From: an uncultured Acetobacteraceae bacterium
Lineage (GTDB): Bacteria > Pseudomonadota > Alphaproteobacteria > Acetobacterales > Acetobacteraceae
Direction of reading: 5' to 3'
Length of the DNA: 24,014 nt
Assembly: GCA_937874445.1 (NCBI GenBank)
Contig: CALNAL010000322.1
Location: 1-24,014, forward strand
Under the pieces are notes generated by a model, which was given only the letters and a program-made list of their open reading frames with translations, was not told the origin of the DNA and made no database searches. The translations under genes were made by a program, and so were the position numbers. Positions within the stretch are counted from its first letter, which is position 1. The number at the start of each line of letters is the position of its first letter. Below, piece after piece: positions 7,810 to 15,925 of the stretch.

Positions 7810-7912
7810 GTGCACGGCCTGGTGACTTCGGGATTCCACCGGATTCCTTGGGGAAGGGGTGGAAGACCGGAAAGAAATACTGCGCCTGGAATTCCGGGCA
7901 GGGCCGGCGCAC
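7810..7912 (+). ncRNA. Candidate structured RNA in the csp-pmtA gap
   Basis: The 340-bp gap at 7726-8065 has no credible gene. Inside it, 7810-7820 pairs with 7901-7912 as a closing stem: GTGC with GCAC, then CGGCC with GGCCG past a small internal loop. Within this lie two hairpins. TTCCACC (7834-7840) pairs with GGTGGAA (7858-7864), topped by TTCC/GGAA at 7844-7855. CCTGG (7885-7889) pairs with CCGGG (7894-7898) around AATT. The layout is a three-way junction. It could be a leader element of pmtA, a small RNA, or chance pairing in GC-rich DNA. It does not match a riboswitch I know. GTTCCGG at 7737 and CCGGAAC at 7781 also pair, just after csp. Confidence 0.3.
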
Positions 7913-8065
7913 GGCGGGAGCGGACAACTCCCAATCGTCTTTCCGCGATGAGTCCACCCCGAGTTTCCTAATCAAGCCCACGCGTGTTACACACACGGCG
8001 TGTTGGGGCCTCCTCCGCGATTCTCGCTGCGGGGAGATGGAGCCACAACGGATAGGCGAAGGATC

Positions 8066-8728
8066 ATGAGCCAAGCCAGCCAAACCCAGCGGCGGGTAGA
8101 ACCGATTGCCGCCCTTGATGCGGACGCCGTCCGTGATGCCTACCGTCGGTGGGCTTCCGTCTATGATACGCTGTTCGGCGGAGTTTCCGCGTGGGGACGC
8201 CGACGCGCCGTGGCCGAAGTGAACAAGCTTCCCGGGGCCAGGGTGCTCGAGGTCGGAGTCGGCACCGGGTTGGCGCTGCCGCGCTACCTGCCGGAAAAGC
8301 GCATCACCGGCATCGATCTCTCGGCAGACATGCTCGAGCGGGCCCGGGCACGCGTGGCCCAGCAGAAGATCGCCAATGTGGCCGCGCTCCTGGAAATGGA
8401 CGCGGAGGCGACCAACTTCGCCCCGGCCAGCTTCGATATCGCGGTGGCGATGTACGTCGCCTCGGTGGTCCCGCATCCCCGCAAGCTGCTCGCCGAGATG
8501 CGGCGGGTTGTCCGGCCGGGCGGGCATATCCTGTTCGTCAATCACTTCGCCGCGGAAGCGGGGCCGCGCTGGTGGGTCGAACGGGCCATGGCCCCGGCCT
8601 CGCGCATGCTCGGCTGGCACCCCGACTTCCTCATCGAGGCGCTGCTGCCCGACGAGGACAGGGTCAAGCTCTGGCGCAAGCCGATGCCGCCGTTCGGCCT
8701 GTTCACCCTGTTGAAGCTGCCGAACTAG
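8066..8728 (+). CDS. pmtA: Phosphatidylethanolamine N-methyltransferase (PmtA)
   Basis: This 220-residue class I SAM-dependent methyltransferase probably converts phosphatidylethanolamine stepwise to phosphatidylcholine at the inner face of the membrane. Support comes from the opening AYRRWASVYDTLFGGVSAWGR at residues 25-45, the SAM-binding motif VLEVGVGTG at 60-68, acidic Asp84 in TGIDLS, and the PmtA-like region FDIAVAMYVASVVPHP. The length is normal for the small soluble bacterial PmtA group. No membrane segments are predicted, matching that peripheral enzyme. The ATG at 8066 has GAAGGA at 8058-8063, a rather close spacing. The gene appears monocistronic, with a long gap on each side. A ubiquinone/menaquinone-type methyltransferase is the main alternative but fits the N-terminal motif less well. 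Confidence 0.88.
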   Translation: MSQASQTQRRVEPIAALDADAVRDAYRRWASVYDTLFGGVSAWGRRRAVAEVNKLPGARVLEVGVGTGLALPRYLPEKRITGIDLSADMLERARARVAQQKIANVAALLEMDAEATNFAPASFDIAVAMYVASVVPHPRKLLAEMRRVVRPGGHILFVNHFAAEAGPRWWVERAMAPASRMLGWHPDFLIEALLPDEDRVKLWRKPMPPFGLFTLLKLPN

Positions 8729-8740
8729 AGCCTTTTGTTT

Positions 8741-8804
8741 CTCCGGGCGGATTCGCGCGACGCGGCAATCCTGCCGGAGCGCGTGAATCCGCTCTGGGCA
8801 GAGC
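8741..8804 (+). repeat. Nested palindromic intergenic element after pmtA
   Basis: The 146-bp gap between pmtA and the carboxypeptidase gene holds several inverted repeats: CTCCGG 8741-8746 with CCGGAG 8774-8779, GCGGATTCGCGCG 8747-8759 with CGCGTGAATCCGC 8780-8792 (one mismatch), and GCTCTG/CAGAGC at 8791-8804. Short words such as GCCGGAGCGCG and GATTCCGCC recur in the ugpB-ugpA gap, so a dispersed palindrome family is possible. No T-run typical of a terminator follows. Confidence 0.45.
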
Positions 8805-8874
8805 GATTCCGCCTGGCGCCGCAAGCCCCTGCGGGCGGCGCCCGCGCGAGGATGGCCGCAGGCGGGAGCATGAG

Positions 8875-10392
<1,518 letters not shown>

Positions 10393-10403
10393 ATGGCCTG
10401 TGC

Positions 10404-10422
10404 CCTGGCGAACGAAGCCAGG
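10404..10422 (+). terminator. Hairpin after the M32 carboxypeptidase gene
   Basis: CCTGGC at 10404-10409 pairs perfectly with GCCAGG at 10417-10422 over a seven-base loop, 11 bases past the stop codon. What follows is an A-run, not a T-run, and the two-hairpin element begins immediately. It may act together with that element in ending transcription. Confidence 0.35.
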
Positions 10423-10537
10423 AAGCAAAAAGGACTTTTCCCATTTGGCTCCGCGCGTGGATCAGGCGCGGAGCCAAAGGAACAAAGCTTTCTTGGTTCT
10501 TCTTTCTCGAAAGAAGAACACCTTACCTTTTTGTCTT
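10423..10537. repeat. Two-hairpin dispersed element, copy 1 (likely bidirectional terminator)
   Basis: This copy lies between the convergent M32 and ilvE genes and fills most of their gap. Hairpin A has a perfect 13-bp stem: TTTGGCTCCGCGC at 10444-10456 with GCGCGGAGCCAAA at 10466-10478. Hairpin B has an 11-bp stem: GTTCTTCTTTC at 10496-10506 with GAAAGAAGAAC at 10509-10519. AAAAAGG lies on the left and CCTTTTTGTCTT on the right, giving a T-run downstream of the hairpins on either strand. Copy 2 at 15797-15911 aligns along the whole length, including the palindrome AAAGCTTT between the hairpins. Confidence 0.75.
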
Positions 10538-10558
10538 GCTGATGTGCCCGGCCGGTTA

Positions 10559-11461
10559 TCAGATCGGCGCGCGCTGGTTGACCTGCGCGGGGCTCTGGTG
10601 GATCAGCTCGTCGTAGTCGCGCATTACCGTCTCGGTGATGCGGCCGGGGGTGAAGGTGAGGTCGCCGATGGCGCCGACCGGGGTGATCTCGGCGGCCGTG
10701 CCGGTCACGAAGACCTCGGTGGCCTTGGCCATCTCGGCGCGCGCGATGGTGCGCTCCACCACCTTGATCTGCTGGTGCTTGGCCAGGGAAATCACCGTCC
10801 GGCGGGTGATGCCGTTGAGGAAGCAGATCGGGGTCGGCGTGTGCAGCTCGCCGTCCATGACGAAGAAGACGTTCTCGCCGGTGCCCTCGGCCACGTCACC
10901 CTTCCAGTCCATCAGGATGGCGTCCTCGAAGCCCCGCTGGGCCGCCTTATGCTTGGCCATGGTCCCGATCATGTACAGGCCGGCGGCCTTGGCTGCGGTC
11001 GGGGCGGTCTCGGGATGCGGGCGCTTCCAGTCGGCCACGTCGAGGCGCACGCCCTTCATGCGGTCGTCGCCGAACAGGTTCGGCCAGGGCCAGGAGGCGA
11101 TGGCCAGATGGATCTTGGTGGCCTCGGCCGAGACGGAAAGCTGCTCGGGGCCGCGCCAGGCGATGGGGCGCACATAGGCATCCGGCTCGCCGTTGGCGGC
11201 CACGACCTGGTTGCAGGCGGCCATGATCTGCTCGGCCGTGAAGGGGAGCTTGAAATCCAGCAGCGCCCCCGACTCGATCAGGCGCTTGGTGTGGGCATCG
11301 AGGCGGAAGATGGTGCCGCCATAGGCCCGCTCGCCTTCGAACACGGCGCTGGCATAGTGCAGCCCATGCGACAGCACATGCACCTTGGCCTCGCGCCACG
11401 GCACCAGAGCGCCATCAAGCCAGATCGACCCGTCCCGGTCATCGAAAGGAATCAGCGCCAT
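10559..11461 (-). CDS. ilvE: Branched-chain amino acid aminotransferase
   Basis: This PLP enzyme of fold type IV transfers the amino group between glutamate and the keto acids of leucine, isoleucine and valine, the last step of their synthesis. The 300-residue protein has the conserved FEGERAYGG region, YVRPIAWRG, the PLP-binding Lys158 in TAAKAAGLY, and AEGTGENVFFV followed by LNGITRRTV, which binds the cofactor phosphate. The start is the ATG at 11461 with AAGGA about seven bases upstream. The gene reads away from a MarR regulator through a shared AT-rich region carrying a good promoter and an inverted repeat. Its 3' end faces the two-hairpin element. A D-amino-acid transaminase or aminodeoxychorismate lyase is less likely given the ilvE-type blocks. 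Confidence 0.95.
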   Translation of the reverse strand: MALIPFDDRDGSIWLDGALVPWREAKVHVLSHGLHYASAVFEGERAYGGTIFRLDAHTKRLIESGALLDFKLPFTAEQIMAACNQVVAANGEPDAYVRPIAWRGPEQLSVSAEATKIHLAIASWPWPNLFGDDRMKGVRLDVADWKRPHPETAPTAAKAAGLYMIGTMAKHKAAQRGFEDAILMDWKGDVAEGTGENVFFVMDGELHTPTPICFLNGITRRTVISLAKHQQIKVVERTIARAEMAKATEVFVTGTAAEITPVGAIGDLTFTPGRITETVMRDYDELIHQSPAQVNQRAPI

Positions 11462-11499
11462 GAGAGCGTTCCTTGTAATAATATTGCTTTATCTTGTCT

Positions 11500-11517
11500 G
11501 ATGTTAAAATGAACATC
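11500..11517. promoter_or_regulatory. Inverted repeat over the ilvE promoter, candidate MarR operator
   Basis: GATGTT at 11500-11505 and AACATC at 11512-11517 form a perfect six-base inverted repeat with a six-base centre. It covers the ilvE -10 and part of the spacer, and would also overlap a -10 for the divergent regulator gene. That a MarR protein encoded next door binds here is inferred from position only. Six-base arms are short and could be chance. Confidence 0.45.
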
Positions 11518-11529
11518 CTGGTGCGTCAA
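11501..11529 (-). promoter_or_regulatory. Sigma70-like promoter of ilvE
   Basis: On the minus strand, TTGACG (plus 11524-11529) and TAACAT (plus 11501-11506) are separated by exactly 17 bp and would start transcription near 11494, about 33 bases before the ilvE ATG. The region is AT-rich against GC-rich surroundings. On the plus strand, TTGCTT (11484-11489) and TAAAAT (11505-11510), 15 bp apart, could drive the divergent marR gene but are a poorer fit. Confidence 0.65.
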
Positions 11530-11605
11530 TTACCCTGTCCTAACTCCGGGACAATCCTGCTATGCCCGACCGGCGATGCCATCGAGGCCCCAAGGGGGGA
11601 ACGCC

Positions 11606-12136
11606 ATGCCTGACGTGAAGTTTCCAGCAGCCGGCGCGAATCTGCTGTTCCTGCGCGAGGAGGAGATTCGGGCGGCCCAGGACCTGCTGTATTTCGCCTA
11701 TCGGGATTTCACCAATGTCGCCGATGTCATGCTGGAGGAACTCGGACTCGGGCGGGCGCACCACCGGGCCCTGCATTTCATCGGGCGCAATCCGGGGATC
11801 TCGGTGACCGAGCTGCTGGCGATCCTGCGCATCACCAAGCAAAGTCTGGCGCGGGTTCTCGGCGCCCTGGTGGAACAGGGCTACGTGGCGCAGAATCAGG
11901 GACGGGCGGATCGCCGCCAGCGGCTGCTCAGCCTGACCGCGAACGGCCTGGCGCTGGAACGACGCCTGTTCGAGCGCCAGCGGGAACGCCTGGTGACCGC
12001 CTACCGCGACGCCGGCCCCCAGGCCGTGGAGGGATACCGGCGCGTCATGCGGGGGATCATGGACGAGGCAACGCGGGCAGCCATGGACCGGGACGGGGGA
12101 GCAGACCGGGCCGGCGGTCCGGGGAGGACGAGATGA
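11606..12136 (+). CDS. MarR-family transcriptional regulator, first gene of a two-component operon
   Basis: The 176-residue protein has a winged helix-turn-helix of MarR type: HHRALHFIGRNPGISVTELLAILRITKQSLARVLGALVEQGYV, then the wing QGRADRRQRLLSLTANG. The C-terminus is Arg/Gly-rich and probably disordered. The ATG at 11606 is chosen because AAGGGGGGA lies at 11592-11600; an in-frame ATG at 11576 has no such site. The stop overlaps the response-regulator start (ATGA), so the two are translationally coupled. A MarR gene followed by an OmpR-type regulator recalls the petP-petR pair of Rhodobacter capsulatus, where PetR is needed for cytochrome bc1-dependent growth. The resemblance is in layout and family; orthology is not proven. 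It may control the divergent ilvE promoter. Confidence 0.9.
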   Translation: MPDVKFPAAGANLLFLREEEIRAAQDLLYFAYRDFTNVADVMLEELGLGRAHHRALHFIGRNPGISVTELLAILRITKQSLARVLGALVEQGYVAQNQGRADRRQRLLSLTANGLALERRLFERQRERLVTAYRDAGPQAVEGYRRVMRGIMDEATRAAMDRDGGADRAGGPGRTR

Positions 12137-12834
12137 GCGATGAGGCGACCATCATGGTGGTCGACGACGACGTGCGGCTGCGCACGCTGCTGTCGCGCTA
12201 CCTGGCCGAGAACGGGTTCCGCGTGACCACCGCCGGCGATGCCGCGGAGGCCCGCGAGAAATTGCGCTTCCTCCAGCCGGAACTCATCGTGCTCGATATC
12301 ATGATGCCCGGCGAGAGCGGCCTGCAGCTCACGGAATCGCTGCGCCGGGAGAATTCGGAGATCCCCGTGCTGCTGCTGACCGCGCGGGGCGCCCCGGAGG
12401 ACCGCATCGCCGGCTTCGAGGCCGGGGCGGATGACTATCTGCCCAAGCCCTTCGATCCCAAGGAACTGCTCCTGCGCATCCGCGCCCGGCTGCGGCGGAC
12501 CGCGCCGGTCGGGGGGATCGCGGACAGGGCCGAGGGCCCGGTGGAGCTGGGCGCGCTCGCCTTCGATGTGCAGCGCGGCGAGCTGACCGGTCCCGAGGGG
12601 GTGGTCCGCCTGACCGGGGGGGAGGCGGCCCTGCTGGGCGTGCTGGCGCGCAAGCCCAACGAGGTGCTCTCCCGCGAGGACATCGTGGCCGCCCTCGAGA
12701 CCGACGAGGCCGGAGAGCGGGCGATCGACGTGATGGTCACGCGGCTGCGGCGCAAGCTGGAGGCCGACCCGCGCGAGCCGCGCTTTCTCCACACGGTGCG
12801 CGGGCGCGGCTATGTGCTGAAGCCCGGGCGCTAG
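12133..12834 (+). CDS. OmpR-family response regulator
   Basis: This 233-residue DNA-binding regulator is activated by phosphorylation. The receiver domain (about 5-120) has acidic pocket residues in VVDDD at 9-13, phospho-acceptor Asp55 in LIVLDIMMPGE, Thr83 and Lys105 (LPKPF). The C-terminal winged helix (about 137-232) has LTGGEAALLGVLARKPNEVLSR and the recognition-helix stretch RAIDVMVTRLRRKLE followed by the wing RFLHTVRGRGYVL. It is coupled by a four-base overlap to the MarR gene upstream and is followed after ten bases by the histidine kinase, whose ribosome binding site overlaps this stop codon. The kinase next to it is the obvious phosphate donor. It is likely an OmpR/PetR-like regulator; targets cannot be read from the window. 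Confidence 0.95.
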   Translation: MSDEATIMVVDDDVRLRTLLSRYLAENGFRVTTAGDAAEAREKLRFLQPELIVLDIMMPGESGLQLTESLRRENSEIPVLLLTARGAPEDRIAGFEAGADDYLPKPFDPKELLLRIRARLRRTAPVGGIADRAEGPVELGALAFDVQRGELTGPEGVVRLTGGEAALLGVLARKPNEVLSREDIVAALETDEAGERAIDVMVTRLRRKLEADPREPRFLHTVRGRGYVLKPGR

Positions 12835-12844
12835 GAGAGGCACG

Positions 12845-14176
12845 GTGCGGATCCGTCTGCCGAGACTGACCCTGCTCAGGCGTGTGCTGCCCCACTCGCT
12901 GCTGGGGCGCAGCCTGCTGCTGATCCTCGCCCCGCTGGTGATCGTGCAAGCCGTGGCCCTGCAGATTTTCTACGGCAACCATTTGGATATCATCTCCCGG
13001 CGTTTCGCGCTGGCGATCGCCGGCGAGATCGCCGTGACCATCGAGATCCTCAACCGCTGTCCGGCGGGGACGGACTGCACCTGGATTCTCCACAGCGCCC
13101 GGCCGCAGTGGGAAATGACGATGCGGCTGGAACCGAAGGCCTCGCTGCCACGCGGACGCCGGACTACCCTGATCGGTCCGGTGGACAGGGATCTCGCCGA
13201 GGCGCTGCGGCAGCGTGTGGCGCGCCCCTTCTCGGTCGATTGGGCCTCCGATCCGGAATTCGTGCTGATCCGTGTGCAGCTCGCGGACTCCGTGCTCGAC
13301 GTGCAGGCGCCCCGCAAGCGGCTTTATACGGGCACGATCTATCTGTTCGTGACCTGGATCGTCGGGTCCGCTCTCCTGCTGTTCGTCATCGCGGCCCTGT
13401 TCATGCGCAACCAGGTGCGGGCGATCCGGCGCCTGGCCGTGGCCGCCGAGGCGTTCGGGCTGGGACGCGATGCCGGCCCCATCAAGCCCGAAGGGGCGAC
13501 GGAGGTTCGCCAGGCGGCCACCGCGTTCAACCGGATGCAGGAACGCATCCGGCGCTTCCTGCAGCAGAGGACCGAAATGCTGGCGGGCGTCTCGCACGAT
13601 CTGCGCACCCCGCTGACGCGCCTGCGTCTGGCCCTGGCCATGCTGCCCGCCCAGGAGGAGACACGCCAGGAGATCGCCGACATGAATGCCGATCTCGAAG
13701 AGATGGACCGGCTGATCGGCGGCTATCTGTCCTTCGCGCGCGGGGAGGGGGTCGAGCAGCCCCATCTTGTGGATCTCGCGCAGCTCCTCGACGAGGTGGC
13801 GGCGGCGGCGCGTCGGGCTGGCGCCAACGTGACCCTCGACGCCCCGGCCGGGATCGGGGCCTGGGTGCGACCGGATGCCTTCCGCCGGGTCATGACGAAC
13901 CTGGTCGATAACGCCTGTCACCACGCCAGGCGGGTCGCGCTCACCCTGGGACGGGTGGGAACCCATATCGTGCAGATCACCGTCGACGACGACGGGCCGG
14001 GGATCGCGCCCGCCGACCGGGAGACGGTGTTCCGCTCCTTCGTGTCCGGATCTCCGGGAGGGACCGGGTTGGGATTGACCATTGCACGCGACATCGCGCG
14101 CGCCCACGGTGGCGAGATTACGCTGGAAGACAGTCCCCTGGGGGGACTGCGCGCCCGGGTGGTATTGCCCCTCTAG
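12845..14176 (+). CDS. Sensor histidine kinase, EnvZ-like
   Basis: This 443-residue inner-membrane kinase is presumably the partner of the response regulator upstream. Membrane segments lie at about 21-42 and 163-186, enclosing a periplasmic sensor of about 120 residues that includes two cysteines (Cys72, Cys78) which could form a disulfide. HAMP follows at 187-240. The dimerisation domain carries phospho-accepting His251 in GVSHDLRTPLTRLRL. The ATP-binding domain has NLVDNACHH (352-360), DDDGPGI (381-387) and GGTGLGLTI (405-413). The short catalytic domain and LTRLRLAL after the His are EnvZ-type. The start is GTG 12845 with AGGAGAGG at 12833-12840. The signal sensed is unknown; EnvZ relatives respond to osmotic or envelope conditions. 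Confidence 0.95.
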   Translation: MRIRLPRLTLLRRVLPHSLLGRSLLLILAPLVIVQAVALQIFYGNHLDIISRRFALAIAGEIAVTIEILNRCPAGTDCTWILHSARPQWEMTMRLEPKASLPRGRRTTLIGPVDRDLAEALRQRVARPFSVDWASDPEFVLIRVQLADSVLDVQAPRKRLYTGTIYLFVTWIVGSALLLFVIAALFMRNQVRAIRRLAVAAEAFGLGRDAGPIKPEGATEVRQAATAFNRMQERIRRFLQQRTEMLAGVSHDLRTPLTRLRLALAMLPAQEETRQEIADMNADLEEMDRLIGGYLSFARGEGVEQPHLVDLAQLLDEVAAAARRAGANVTLDAPAGIGAWVRPDAFRRVMTNLVDNACHHARRVALTLGRVGTHIVQITVDDDGPGIAPADRETVFRSFVSGSPGGTGLGLTIARDIARAHGGEITLEDSPLGGLRARVVLPL

Positions 14177-14178
14177 AG

Positions 14179-14197
14179 CCGCCTCTCCGGGAGGCGG
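14179..14197 (+). terminator. Hairpin between histidine kinase gene and pepA
   Basis: CCGCCTC at 14179-14185 pairs perfectly with GAGGCGG at 14191-14197 over a five-base loop, three bases after the kinase stop. No T-run follows. pepA begins 40 bases later, so the hairpin may reduce but not block read-through, or protect the upstream message. Confidence 0.4.
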
Positions 14198-14236
14198 TCG
14201 GGGCGCGCCGTGGTTCAAGCTTGGGAGTTGCCGGGA

Positions 14237-15724
14237 ATGCTGGAGATTTCTTTTGCCCCCCCTGTCCTGCCCAGATCGGGGGCGCTGGTGCTGCTGGCCT
14301 GCGAACGAGGGGAACCCGGGCCGCTGTTCGCCCAGGCGGACAAGGCCGCCGCCGGCCGGATCACGGCGGGTCTGAAGGCGGCGGCGTTCAAGCCGGACAA
14401 GGAACGGACCTGGGATCTGGCGGTTCCCGGCGCGGGGCTCTCCCGGATCACGGTGGTGGGGGCCGGCACGGCAGACATTTCGAGTGCGCTGGAGGCCGAG
14501 GAGATCGGAGGCACGATTGCGGCCGCCCTGGCCCGGGAAGCGGCCGTGGCGGTCGATGCGTCCGCCCTGGCCCCCGGGCTTTGCGTGGCGCTGGCAAGCG
14601 GAATGGCCCTGCGCAGCTACCGCTTCGATCGCTACCGCACGCGCGAAAAGGACGAGGACAAGCCGCGCCTGCGGGAGGTGACGATCCTGTGCGGCGACCC
14701 CCAGGCGGCACGAGACGCCTGGCCGGAGCGCCAGGCGGTTGTCGCGGGGGTGTGCCTGGCCCGCGATCTCGTGTCGGAGCCGGCCAATGTGCTGACGCCG
14801 GCCGAGATGGCCAAACGATGCGAGGCGCTGGAGGATCTCGGGCTGAAGGTGCAGGTCCACGGACCGCATGCGCTGGAACGGCTGGGCTTCGGGGCGCTGC
14901 TGGGGGTGGCCCAGGGAAGCGACCATCCGCCGCGGATGGTGGTGCTGCAATGGCGGGGCGCTTCCGGGAAGGAAGGGAACAAGGGCCGGCTGCAGGAGCC
15001 GCTCGCTTTCATCGGCAAGGGCGTGACTTTCGATTCCGGCGGGATTTCCCTCAAGCCCGCGGCAGGCATGGAGGAAATGAAATACGACATGGCGGGCGCG
15101 GCCGCCGTGGTCGGGCTGATGGCCGCCCTCGCCGGGCGCAAGGCGAAGGTGGACGCGGTGGGCCTCGTCGGGCTGGTGGAGAACATGCCCGGACCGACCG
15201 CCCAGCGGCCGGGCGATGTGGTCGAGACCTGTTCGGGACAGACCGTCGAGGTCATCAATACGGATGCGGAAGGACGCCTCGTGCTGGCCGACCTGCTGTG
15301 GCACTGCCAGGAGAAGTTCAGGCCCCGCCTGATGGTCGATCTCGCGACACTGACCGGCGCGATCGTTGTCGGCCTCGGCCACGAATACGCCGGGCTGTTC
15401 AGCAACGATGACGATCTGGCCGGGAAACTGTCCCGGGCCGGCAACGAAAGCGGCGAGAAGCTGTGGCGCATGCCTCTCAATCCCGCCTACGACAAGCTGA
15501 TCAAATCCGATATCGCGGACATGAAGAATACCGGCGGCCGGCCGGGCGGGTCCATTACCGCGGCGCAATTCCTGCAGCGTTTCGTCAATGGCAAGGCGTG
15601 GGCCCATCTCGACATCGCCGGAACGGCCTGGGCGGCCAAGGATAAGCCGGTGACGCCGAAGGGCGCGACGGCGTTCGGGGTCAGGCTGCTGGACAGGATG
15701 GTCGCCGACAGCTTCGAGTCCTGA
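14237..15724 (+). CDS. pepA: Leucyl aminopeptidase (cytosol aminopeptidase, family M17)
   Basis: This 495-residue hexameric two-metal aminopeptidase removes N-terminal residues from peptides in the cytoplasm. The active site is fully readable: Lys261, Asp266 and Lys273 in FIGKGVTFDSGGISLKP, Asp284 in YDMAGAAA, and NTDAEGR at 341-347 with Asp343, Glu345 and Arg347. These run nine residues below the E. coli PepA numbering I recall. The N-terminal domain (1-170) is variable, as usual. The start is set at ATG 14237, with GGGAG at 14222-14226; an in-frame GTG at 14210 lacks better support. It follows the two-component genes by 60 bp and may be co-transcribed past a hairpin. Its 3' end converges on ugpC through a terminator and copy 2 of the two-hairpin element. 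Confidence 0.96.
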   Translation: MLEISFAPPVLPRSGALVLLACERGEPGPLFAQADKAAAGRITAGLKAAAFKPDKERTWDLAVPGAGLSRITVVGAGTADISSALEAEEIGGTIAAALAREAAVAVDASALAPGLCVALASGMALRSYRFDRYRTREKDEDKPRLREVTILCGDPQAARDAWPERQAVVAGVCLARDLVSEPANVLTPAEMAKRCEALEDLGLKVQVHGPHALERLGFGALLGVAQGSDHPPRMVVLQWRGASGKEGNKGRLQEPLAFIGKGVTFDSGGISLKPAAGMEEMKYDMAGAAAVVGLMAALAGRKAKVDAVGLVGLVENMPGPTAQRPGDVVETCSGQTVEVINTDAEGRLVLADLLWHCQEKFRPRLMVDLATLTGAIVVGLGHEYAGLFSNDDDLAGKLSRAGNESGEKLWRMPLNPAYDKLIKSDIADMKNTGGRPGGSITAAQFLQRFVNGKAWAHLDIAGTAWAAKDKPVTPKGATAFGVRLLDRMVADSFES

Positions 15725-15772
15725 TGCCGGGGCGCGTTTGCGTTTCGGCGCCGGGTGAGGAAGGGAAGGAAG

Positions 15773-15800
15773 GCTTCTTTTTCCTGAAGGGAAAAAAAGC
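15773..15800 (+). terminator. Stem-loop after pepA
   Basis: GCTTCTTTTTCC at 15773-15784 pairs with GGGAAAAAAAGC at 15789-15800 around TGAA, with two mismatches. The stem is U-rich on one arm and A-rich on the other, followed by copy 2 of the two-hairpin element. It is a plausible pepA terminator acting with that element. Confidence 0.5.
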
Positions 15801-15911
15801 AAAAAGGACTTTGTTCGTTTGGCTCCGCGTGTGACCCAGGCGCGGCGCTCTTATCGGATAAAGCTTTCCTGGTTCTCCTTTCTCGAAAGGAGAACACCTT
15901 CCTTGTTTCCT
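15797..15911. repeat. Two-hairpin dispersed element, copy 2 (likely bidirectional terminator)
   Basis: This copy lies between convergent pepA and ugpC and aligns with 10423-10537. Hairpin B is intact: GTTCTCCTTTC at 15872-15882 with GAAAGGAGAAC at 15885-15895. One pair is changed from T-A to C-G relative to copy 1, so pairing is kept. Hairpin A has decayed: CCGCG at 15825-15829 still pairs with CGCGG at 15841-15845, but the right-hand GAGCCAAA is gone. AAAGCTTT recurs at 15860-15867. Confidence 0.75.
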
Positions 15912-15925
15912 TCGAGAGTCGCGCG

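Noticed and set aside
7743..8069. Possible 108-codon gene between csp and pmtA
   Set aside because: No ribosome binding site, no family resemblance, overlap with the pmtA start and with paired RNA-like segments; the composition looks non-coding.
10423..10537. Insertion-sequence end or MITE
   Set aside because: There is no target-site duplication, transposase remnant or terminal inverted repeat pairing the two outer ends. The two internal hairpins and A/T flanks fit a terminator better.
12737..15802. Very long antisense open frame (about 1020 codons) opposite the histidine kinase and pepA
   Set aside because: It overlaps two genes with intact active-site motifs on the other strand. Its translation is low-complexity, rich in His, Gln, Arg and Gly, as expected for a reverse-frame shadow in GC-rich DNA.
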